Shown in pieces: positions 57,721-64,000 of a stretch of 64,000 bases of DNA (position 1 is its first letter; the number at the start of each line of letters is the position of its first letter). The notes beneath the pieces are model-generated. The model was given only the letters and a program-made list of their open reading frames with translations. It did no database searches and was not told the DNA's origin. Both the position numbers and the translations under genes were made by a program. Source of the DNA: Staphylococcus devriesei (GTDB lineage Bacteria; Bacillota; Bacilli; Staphylococcales; Staphylococcaceae); contig NZ_PPRG01000051.1 in NCBI RefSeq assembly GCF_002902625.1, forward strand, positions 1 to 64,000, in the 5' to 3' direction.

Positions 57721-57866
57721 AATTCTGAAACCTCCAAGACTAAAATTCATTCAATATGCATTATTCGCATATTACAAAAAATACATGTGACAATTATGTA
57801 TTAATAACACAACCTATAAATAACTCTTACAAATATTCTTTGCAATATGGAATAAAACCATTGCTT
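57721..57866 (-). promoter_or_regulatory. Long 5' leader of cspA
   Basis: About 147 bases lie between the expected start of transcription and the cspA ATG, with short inverted repeats such as ATGCATTATTCGCAT near 57756. Long structured leaders act as cold-sensing elements in csp genes; I could not fold this one. Confidence 0.5.
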
Positions 57867-57873
57867 AATAACT

Positions 57874-57902
57874 ATTATATGTTAATTCGTACTAAATTGC
57901 AA
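57874..57902 (-). promoter_or_regulatory. SigA promoter of cspA
   Basis: On the minus strand TTGCAA (57902-57897), a 17-base spacer and TATAAT (57879-57874). Confidence 0.8.
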
Positions 57903-57924
57903 TACAATTATAGAAAATCGTTAT

Positions 57925-58233
57925 TTAATTAATTTTTGGGAGATTATAATAAACATCTTTATTATTTAAAACAATAAAACTATAAAATATTTGCAAATCT
58001 TCATCACAATCCTCACAAAAATTTAAATCACAATTATTATAAAAAGCGTGAATATTGTATTTTCCAACTACATAATTATCATAATATTGCATACTTTGTT
58101 TAATCAATTTTTCATAATTATCAATCATTGTGTCATAATCATCAAATTGATGTTTTTCTATAATTTTATCTGTCCAGTCGCTAAATAACCACCATCCCTC
58201 ATAGTCAGCTCGAATCTTTGCAACTGTCCACAT
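57925..58233 (-). CDS. DUF1033 family protein
   Basis: A 102-residue cytoplasmic protein of unknown function, found mainly in Firmicutes. It begins MWTVAKIRADYEGWWLFSDW, the family signature, and has FCEDCDEDLQIFYSF near the C-terminus with a Cys pair. The start at 58233 is preferred (GAGGGGAAG upstream) over an in-frame ATG at 58251. It is very rich in Tyr, Asp and Asn. Confidence 0.85.
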   Translation of the reverse strand: MWTVAKIRADYEGWWLFSDWTDKIIEKHQFDDYDTMIDNYEKLIKQSMQYYDNYVVGKYNIHAFYNNCDLNFCEDCDEDLQIFYSFIVLNNKDVYYNLPKIN

Positions 58234-58397
58234 TGTAACTTCCCCTCTCAAATTAGCCTATAACAAGTATTTTAACTTTTTTACATTTGAATTCAAGTTT
58301 AATGGCTCATACTTTTGACCGATGTAAAGCGCGATGTAATAGTAAATATTAGTTTTTTACTACAAAAATTCGTATAATATATTTAAGAGGTGATACT

Positions 58398-58667
58398 ATG
58401 CAACATAAGCATTTACGAGTTTTTGGAACAGTTCAAGGAGTAGGTTTCCGTTACTATACGCAAAGATTAGCGCACAAATATCATATAGTAGGAACAGTTG
58501 AAAATGTAGAAGACTATGTAGATATTTATGCTCAAGGTAATGAACATGACCTAGAGCAATTTATTGATGCAGTAAAAGATGGTGCATCACCTGCTTCTTC
58601 GGTAACGGACTATGATATCGAAGATGTAAACTCCAACGGTCAATATTCAGATTTTAAATCGATTTAA
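58398..58667 (+). CDS. acyP: Acylphosphatase
   Basis: Hydrolyses acyl phosphates. The protein is 89 residues with the phosphate loop [12 protein letters not shown] (catalytic Arg) and an Asn in [16 protein letters not shown] at the place of the catalytic Asn. AAGAGGTG precedes the ATG. It is first of an apparent three-gene operon with xpaC and telA (gaps of 21 and 25 bp). Confidence 0.93.
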   Translation: MQHKHLRVFGTVQGVGFRYYTQRLAHKYHIVGTVENVEDYVDIYAQGNEHDLEQFIDAVKDGASPASSVTDYDIEDVNSNGQYSDFKSI

Positions 58668-58688
58668 TTATATAAAGGAAGATGAATT

Positions 58689-59315
58689 TTGAAATATAAT
58701 ATTTCTCGACTTTTAGGTGTAATTGTAGGTGTTCCAGTAGCATTTGTTTCCTGGATAGTCAGCGTCTTTGGATTTGATCTTTCATTTATAATAGATGGAT
58801 TGATAGGCGTCGGCATGTTTTTCGTCTCTTACTTCCCTACTCAGAGACTTACATCTAATAAGTATTTAGCTGAAATTGGATTATCGCGTAGAGATTATCG
58901 TTTCGTAAGAACGCACTTAAATCAGTCACAAGATAAAATAAGAAATATCTTAAAATCATTTATTAATGTTAGATCTCTAAAAGATTTCCGCCAAATTAAT
59001 GATATTTATAGAATTTCTAAATCAATTCATTTCGCAGTCAAACAAAGACCGGCTTTATTTTTCAAAGTAGAAAGCTTCTTTTATTCACATATAGATAACG
59101 CCTTGAATTTAATTGATTCATATACGCGTCTTTCAAAAATGCCTAAGAAAACTATCGAAGAGAAACAAAAATTAGAACAAACACGTATTACTTTAGATGA
59201 GGTAAAACGAACATTAATTGCAGATTTAAAACGCATTAACGAAGATGATTATGAGCGATTAGATGTAGAAATGGAACTCAATCGTTTAGAACAATCACGT
59301 CGTAAAGATTCTTAA
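58689..59315 (+). CDS. xpaC: XpaC-like protein (5-bromo-4-chloroindolyl phosphate hydrolysis family)
   Basis: A 208-residue protein named for a Bacillus phenotype; its real role is unknown. Two hydrophobic segments (about residues 8-30 and 33-48) suggest an N-terminal membrane anchor, followed by a long helical, charged cytoplasmic part. The start is TTG with AAAGGAAG upstream; the nearby ATG at 58683 is out of frame. Its usual partner telA follows, so the two probably act together. Confidence 0.85.
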   Translation: MKYNISRLLGVIVGVPVAFVSWIVSVFGFDLSFIIDGLIGVGMFFVSYFPTQRLTSNKYLAEIGLSRRDYRFVRTHLNQSQDKIRNILKSFINVRSLKDFRQINDIYRISKSIHFAVKQRPALFFKVESFFYSHIDNALNLIDSYTRLSKMPKKTIEEKQKLEQTRITLDEVKRTLIADLKRINEDDYERLDVEMELNRLEQSRRKDS

Positions 59316-59340
59316 ATAAAGAAATGGAGCGAATTTTTAA

Positions 59341-60525
59341 ATGACTCGAGAAGAACAATTTATCAACTCACATCCATTAGATGATTATATAGAACAACAA
59401 GATTTAAATCATTCTAATCAGAACAAAGTTACTCCAAATGTTGTAGCTGAAGAAACAGAACTTCAATTTAGTGATAAAGAACTTCAAAAAATTGAAACTA
59501 TTAGTCAGCAAATTAAACCACTAGATGATGAAGGATTATTATCATTTGGTTCACACTTACAACAAAATATGTCTAAATTTTCTCATCGTATGTTAGACGA
59601 GGTTCAAACTAAAGATGTCGGGCCTATTGGTGATACGCTTGACCAGCTTATGTCTAAGCTTAAAGCGGTCAATCCTGATGAGTTAAATCCTGAAAAGCAA
59701 TCTAAACTTAAACGCTTATTTAAAAGAACGAAAGCTTCTATAAATGAAGTGTTTTCTAGAATGCAATCAGTAAGTTCTCAAGTAGATCGCATTACAATTC
59801 AATTAGATAAGCATAAAGCTTATTTATCTAAGGATATTCAGCTATTAAATAGTTTATATGACCAAAATAAAGAATATTTTGATGATGTGTCATTATATAT
59901 TGCAGCTGCAAAACACAAAAAGCGTGAAATACAAACTAAAGATATACCTAAATTACAACAACATGCCGAACAAACTGGCAACCAAATGGATATTCAGGCA
60001 GTCGCTGATATGGAACAATTCGTAGACCGTTTAGATAAACGTATTTATGATTTACAATTATCAAGACAAATAGCAATTCAAACTGCTCCACAAATACGAA
60101 TGATTCAAAATGTAAATCAGGCATTAGCTGAAAAAATTCAAAGTTCTATATTAACTAGCATTCCATTATGGAAAAATCAGATGGCAATAGCGCTTACTTT
60201 GATGAGACAAAGAAATGCAGTATCTGCTCAACGTGCGGTTACAGATACGACTAATGACTTATTAACTCAAAATGCAGCGATGTTAAAACAAAATGCTATC
60301 GAAACGGCCACTGAAAATGAACGTGGCATTGTTGATATTGAGACGTTGAAAACGACTCAAAGTGATATCATTGAAACGATAGAACAGACTCTACAAATAC
60401 AAGCTAATGGTCGTCAAAAACGCCAAGAAGCTGAAAAAGAATTGTTAGGCTTGGAGAATGAATTAAAACAACATGTCTTATCTATCAAAGAACCTCACAC
60501 GCAAAAACTTGATAATAAATATTAA
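59341..60525 (+). CDS. telA: TelA/KlaA family protein (toxic anion resistance)
   Basis: A 394-residue soluble helical protein of the TelA family, linked to tellurite, lantibiotic or cell-envelope antibiotic tolerance in other bacteria; the mechanism is unknown. The family blocks are the FSHRMLDEVQTKDVGPIGD, TIQLDKHKAYLSKDIQLL and PLWKNQMAIALTLMRQ stretches, and many glutamines and coiled-coil heptads occur. GAAATGGAG precedes the ATG. It is the last gene of acyP-xpaC-telA. Confidence 0.9.
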   Translation: MTREEQFINSHPLDDYIEQQDLNHSNQNKVTPNVVAEETELQFSDKELQKIETISQQIKPLDDEGLLSFGSHLQQNMSKFSHRMLDEVQTKDVGPIGDTLDQLMSKLKAVNPDELNPEKQSKLKRLFKRTKASINEVFSRMQSVSSQVDRITIQLDKHKAYLSKDIQLLNSLYDQNKEYFDDVSLYIAAAKHKKREIQTKDIPKLQQHAEQTGNQMDIQAVADMEQFVDRLDKRIYDLQLSRQIAIQTAPQIRMIQNVNQALAEKIQSSILTSIPLWKNQMAIALTLMRQRNAVSAQRAVTDTTNDLLTQNAAMLKQNAIETATENERGIVDIETLKTTQSDIIETIEQTLQIQANGRQKRQEAEKELLGLENELKQHVLSIKEPHTQKLDNKY

Positions 60526-60529
60526 TATA

Positions 60530-60572
60530 AAAAAGCAATTTCTATCCTATTTCAATAGAAATTGCTTTTTTG
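60530..60572. terminator. Bidirectional terminator between telA and the MFS gene
   Basis: A perfect 16-bp stem AAAAAGCAATTTCTAT/ATAGAAATTGCTTTTT lies between convergent genes. Confidence 0.92.
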
Positions 60573-61985
60573 TTAATTATTCTCGGATGTATTCTTTTTT
60601 ACAAATAGTGAACAAATCAATCCTATAACTGTCAAGACGGCTAAGTACCAAAATGTATGTTCAGCCCCATAAGCTATAAGAGAAGGCTCAGATAATTGAG
60701 TAGTTCCTCCTGATACACTTTTCATAGAAAGAGTATAAATCGTAATAGCAATAGTCGTCCCAGCAGATCCTCCTATTTGTATCAAAGTAGTAATCGTTGC
60801 TGAACCATTTGGATATAATTCTTTAGGCAATTGATTCAATGCATTAGTTTGAGCAGGCATCATAATCATTGTGACACCTACAAACATCACTATAAAAGTG
60901 AGAATAATTACCCATATAGGTGTAGCTATCGAAATAGTTAGCGCAAAGATAAACATAGAAATAAGAAGAATGACAAATCCTAGGGTCCCAAACAATTTTG
61001 CTCCTAGCTTATCAAATAACTTACCTATTATAGGTGAAAGAACTAAATTGATTGCGTTTCCAGGTAAAAGAATTAAACCAGCCATTATAGAACTAAAGAA
61101 TAATGCGCCTTTAATGTAAATTGGAAGTATAATACCTGTTCCTAAAATACATAAAATAACTAGGAAGACCATAGCAGCGCCTAAATTAAACATTGGATAT
61201 TTAAATACTTGTAAATTTAACATTGGTGAAGAAATACTGAATTGTCTTCTAACAAATAATGCTAATGAGACTATACCGATTAATAATGGGCCCCATACTG
61301 CTATTTGAGTGAATGACATTTCTGCCATCATATTTAACCCTAAAATAATACCTGAAAAACCAATCGTTGATAATATAATTGAGAAGATATCTACTTTAGG
61401 TTTAGTGATTTTAGCTACATTTTCCACTTTAATAAAGGCAATAAATAATACAATGATATATAATAAAGCACTAATCCAAAATATATAATGCCAACTCAAA
61501 CTAGAAATAATTACACCTGCGATTGTCGGTCCTAACGCTGGGCCTGCAGTCATTACTAGTCCCATCATCCCCATGATAACTCCTCTTTTTTCTATAGGGA
61601 AAATGAGCATCAATACGGTTACCATTAATGGTAGTAATATACCTGTGCCTAACGCTTGAATAATACGTCCCAATAATAAAATTGAGAATGTAGGAGCTAC
61701 TGCAGCAGTTAAAACCCCTATCAATGACAATAAAATGCCTGAAACGATTAATGTCTTAGTACTAAACCATTTCATTAAATATACTGATATGGGCACTAAG
61801 CACGCCATCGTTAATAAGTAGCCTGTTGTGAGCCACTGCGCGAAAACTGCGGTAATATGATAATCTTTCATGATGTTAGTTAAAGCCATGTTTAAAGCTG
61901 TTTCACTAAAAAGTCCCATAAACCCGCCTAACATTAATACGAAAGCAAACATTTTTGGACTATGTACTTTTACTTGAACTGTCAT
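60573..61985 (-). CDS. DHA2-type MFS multidrug efflux transporter
   Basis: Proton-driven drug exporter of the major facilitator superfamily, 470 residues. 13-14 membrane helices are visible, with motif C MGLVMTAGPALGPTIAGVI near residue 140 and LGRIIQALGTGILLPL near 105, which place it in the DHA2/LmrB-EmrB group. The substrate is unknown. A MarR gene lies 115 bp upstream on the same strand, and a long dyad operator lies between them, so it is probably repressed by that MarR and induced by a drug or lipid. AAAGAGG precedes the ATG. Confidence 0.88.
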   Translation of the reverse strand: MTVQVKVHSPKMFAFVLMLGGFMGLFSETALNMALTNIMKDYHITAVFAQWLTTGYLLTMACLVPISVYLMKWFSTKTLIVSGILLSLIGVLTAAVAPTFSILLLGRIIQALGTGILLPLMVTVLMLIFPIEKRGVIMGMMGLVMTAGPALGPTIAGVIISSLSWHYIFWISALLYIIVLFIAFIKVENVAKITKPKVDIFSIILSTIGFSGIILGLNMMAEMSFTQIAVWGPLLIGIVSLALFVRRQFSISSPMLNLQVFKYPMFNLGAAMVFLVILCILGTGIILPIYIKGALFFSSIMAGLILLPGNAINLVLSPIIGKLFDKLGAKLFGTLGFVILLISMFIFALTISIATPIWVIILTFIVMFVGVTMIMMPAQTNALNQLPKELYPNGSATITTLIQIGGSAGTTIAITIYTLSMKSVSGGTTQLSEPSLIAYGAEHTFWYLAVLTVIGLICSLFVKKNTSENN

Positions 61986-62043
61986 TTTATACCTCTTTCT
62001 TTATATTCTTCCTTAAAAAGACTTACTTAATATAGCAAAGAGG

Positions 62044-62079
62044 TTTTGTTTTTGTCAACTTGGTTGACGAAAAACAAAA
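62044..62079 (-). promoter_or_regulatory. MarR-type operator upstream of the MFS gene
   Basis: A long dyad: GTCAAC (62054-62059) and GTTGAC (62063-62068) around TTG, extended outward by TTTTGTTTTT and AAAAACAAAA with one offset base. It sits 59-94 bp upstream of the MFS start codon. Confidence 0.7.
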
Positions 62080-62100
62080 TAAGGATCTTAAATTATATAG

Positions 62101-62559
62101 CTAGTCAACTTTGAAATCTTCTAAATGCCAATCTTTTCCAAGATAGGTTTTCATTAATTTCATATTCTCAACACCAATTTGTTTTTGAATATAAAGTTCA
62201 ATTTGATGTTTTATATTTATATATTTCTCACAACAGCTCTCTCCATATTGTGTTAGTGTTACGCTTTTTTCTTTCTTATTACCTTCAACATCACTAACAG
62301 TAACAATATTTTTTTCTTGTAAATTTTTAATTGCTTTATGAATAGCTTGTCGGGACAAATTCATCCAGTCATTTAGCTGAGATAAACTAGACGTTCTTTT
62401 GTAAATAATTGTAATTACATACCATTGTGAACTCGATAAATGATTGTCTATTATTTCATCATTAGTTAATTTTTCTATCATTGCTCTTAGCTCACCGTAA
62501 CGTTCACTCATTAAATCTACGAAAGCTAAATTTTCATGTATTTTCTTCATATTAGTCAC
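62101..62559 (-). CDS. MarR-family transcriptional regulator
   Basis: A 152-residue winged-helix dimer. The recognition helix region is SLSQLNDWMNLSRQAIHKAIKNLQ (about 58-81), written in parts as LSQLNDWMNLS and RQAIHKAIKNL, followed by a wing with EGNKKEKSVTLT. Flanking helices form the dimer interface. It is probably a repressor of the downstream MFS pump through the dyad at 62044-62079. AAAGGTGA precedes the start region. Two cysteines (CC near residue 109) could sense oxidation; that is only a possibility. Confidence 0.88.
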   Translation of the reverse strand: MTNMKKIHENLAFVDLMSERYGELRAMIEKLTNDEIIDNHLSSSQWYVITIIYKRTSSLSQLNDWMNLSRQAIHKAIKNLQEKNIVTVSDVEGNKKEKSVTLTQYGESCCEKYINIKHQIELYIQKQIGVENMKLMKTYLGKDWHLEDFKVD

Positions 62560-62644
62560 CTTTTTATTTACTTTAGTTTTTATTATAAGCTCTTATACTT
62601 TAAAATACCTATCAAAGCTATGTGAAGTTTTAGACATATTAAAA

Positions 62645-62677
62645 CCAGTCTAGAACGCATTAAATGGACTAGACTGG
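62645..62677 (-). terminator. Terminator of brnQ
   Basis: CCAGTCTAG pairs with CTAGACTGG; on the minus strand GGTTTTAAT follows. Confidence 0.8.
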
Positions 62678-62707
62678 CAATATAAGAATATATTCTCAAA
62701 TAAAACC

Positions 62708-64000
62708 TTACTCTTTTTGGTATACAATATAATCTTGTTTAACAAATTTACCTACGATATATCCTATTATAGTAGCAATTATAGCAATTGGGAACCATTC
62801 TAGAGAATATTGTTTTAACGGCAACGCATCTATAAATGACATTTTTATCCAACCACTTGTATTAATTACACTTAATATTGAAACAATCGACACTATTACA
62901 ATTGGTATTTGTTGTGCAATAGGTTTAGTAGGTATCAATCGGGCCGTTAAAATAAGTAGAACTACAGTGATGGCCACTGGATAGATGATACTTAAAACTG
63001 GCACAGACATTGTAATCACAGAATTTAAACCTAGATTTGCTAAAATAAAGCTGATTAAAGTAAAAAAGACAGCATAAATTTTATAGGCAATTTTAGGGAA
63101 AATTCTATGGAAATATTGACTTACTGATACGATTAAACCGCAAGCTGTAGTTAGACAGGCTAACGCAACAATAATCCCAAGCATATATTTTCCGAATATA
63201 CCAAAGCCATTTGCAGCAATGGTCGTTAAGAGATAAACACCGACATTTTGATCTTTAGATATAAGGTCTTTCAACGTACTCTCTGGGAGATGCATATGAT
63301 TTCCTATATATCCTAAGGAAACATAAATAAAAATAAGTGCTATAGCTGCAATTAAGCCAGCCATCACAGTTTGTTTAAAGATATTGTCGGCATGTTGAAC
63401 ACCTGTCGCTTTGATAGCATTAACCACAATCATAGAGAAAGCAATAGCCGCAATAGCATCCATAGTTAAATAACCTTCAGTAAAGCCTTTTGAGAAACTT
63501 TCTAATCCAGAACTATATGCCTCATGATTACCATGAGACGAGCCATTACCACTAAAATCTACGAATCCTTTAACAATCATCGCTAAGATAGTAAGTAATA
63601 GCAATGGCGTTAAAAGTGAGCCAATACGGTCAACTATTTTCCCAGGATTAATACATAAGTATAAAACGACTAGGAAATAAATAAATGTAAATATAAATAA
63701 AGCTAATTTACTATTGGTATGTGCAATAGGTGTAATCGTCATCTCAAATGAAGTAGAAGCCGTTCGTGGTATTGCAAATAAAGGCCCAATAGTTAAATAA
63801 ATTATAATTAAAAAAGTAATTGAGAATTTAGGTGAAATTTTATTAAGTGAACCTACGTAACCTTGTTTATCAAGGGCGCCTACAATAACGCCTAGTAATG
63901 GTAAACCAATACCAGTAAGACAAAAGGCTACAACTGCGGGCCAAAAAAATTGCCCACTATCTTGTCCTAAATTCGGTGGAAAAATGAGATTACCTGCCCC
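62708..64000 (-). CDS. brnQ: Branched-chain amino acid transporter BrnQ/LivCS family (partial, 5' end outside window)
   Basis: Sodium- or proton-coupled importer of leucine, isoleucine and valine. The reading frame on the minus strand is open to the window edge, starting within [16 protein letters not shown], the conserved segment of the first helices, so only the first few dozen residues are missing; 430 codons are visible. About 11-12 membrane helices and [26 protein letters not shown] and [11 protein letters not shown] stretches fit the LivCS family. Staphylococci have several BrnQ paralogues and I cannot say which this is. Confidence 0.93.
   Translation of the reverse strand, partial: GAGNLIFPPNLGQDSGQFFWPAVVAFCLTGIGLPLLGVIVGALDKQGYVGSLNKISPKFSITFLIIIYLTIGPLFAIPRTASTSFEMTITPIAHTNSKLALFIFTFIYFLVVLYLCINPGKIVDRIGSLLTPLLLLTILAMIVKGFVDFSGNGSSHGNHEAYSSGLESFSKGFTEGYLTMDAIAAIAFSMIVVNAIKATGVQHADNIFKQTVMAGLIAAIALIFIYVSLGYIGNHMHLPESTLKDLISKDQNVGVYLLTTIAANGFGIFGKYMLGIIVALACLTTACGLIVSVSQYFHRIFPKIAYKIYAVFFTLISFILANLGLNSVITMSVPVLSIIYPVAITVVLLILTARLIPTKPIAQQIPIVIVSIVSILSVINTSGWIKMSFIDALPLKQYSLEWFPIAIIATIIGYIVGKFVKQDYIVYQKE

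Overview
This 64 kb window is core chromosome of a low-GC Firmicute and almost certainly a coagulase-negative Staphylococcus. The base composition is strongly AT-rich. The order sbcC, mscL, BCCT transporter, acnA, plsY, parE-parC, alsT, glcT, mprF, msrA/msrR, trp operon, femA-femB, pepF, phoU-pst, cvfB, dap operon, cspA, telA, brnQ is the staphylococcal backbone order. FemA, FemB, ParC and MprF are clearly staphylococcal, but FemA differs from the S. aureus and S. epidermidis sequences I remember. A relative of S. hominis or S. haemolyticus is my best guess, and the species is not proven. I see no rRNA, tRNA, prophage, insertion sequence, CRISPR array or plasmid feature.

Layout. 0-9.8 kb: the 3' part of sbcC (repair nuclease), mscL and a betaine-type transporter (osmotic stress), acnA with two CcpC/CcpE-type boxes, a thioesterase, a HesB-like protein and plsY. 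9.9-18.4 kb: topoisomerase IV (parE-parC, with a LexA-type box), an AlsT-type symporter, glcT and an AI-2E-type permease. 18.5-26.9 kb: mprF, divergent msrA and msrR, a tautomerase, an SOS-type Y-family polymerase, tyrA and an M42 peptidase. 27-33.6 kb: a tryptophan T-box and trpEGDCFBA. In this operon trpC is frameshifted and trpD carries a second 3'-end frameshift. 34.2-36.8 kb: femA-femB, which build the pentaglycine bridge of peptidoglycan. 36.8-37.8 kb: about 1 kb without genes. 37.8-42.1 kb: a HAD hydrolase, a Fur-type-controlled siderophore-binding lipoprotein, a small membrane protein and pepF. 42.3-46.9 kb: the phosphate uptake operon pstSCAB-phoU on the minus strand, with phased PhoP-type repeats. 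47.2-49.8 kb: cvfB and a YbiT-like ABC-F protein. 50-57.4 kb: a lysine riboswitch, then asd-dapA-dapB-dapD and an M20 deacetylase-alr-lysA, without the lysC normally expected at the head. 57.5-64 kb: cspA, a DUF1033 protein, acyP-xpaC-telA, an MFS pump with its MarR regulator, and the 5'-truncated brnQ.

Together the genes cover amino-acid biosynthesis (Trp, Tyr, Lys/DAP), cell-wall and membrane construction (DAP, FemAB, MprF, PlsY, MsrR), DNA topology and repair, and nutrient import. Readable regulation includes a T-box, an L-box, LexA, CodY-like, CcpC/CcpE-like, Fur, PhoP and MarR-type sites, and many intrinsic terminators. Several of the gene-to-gene hairpins belong to one dispersed repeat family. 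I found no clearly new biological system. The most useful leads are the decaying trp operon, the missing lysC behind an intact lysine riboswitch, the two-hairpin intergenic repeat family and the ABC-F protein with one degenerate ATP site.
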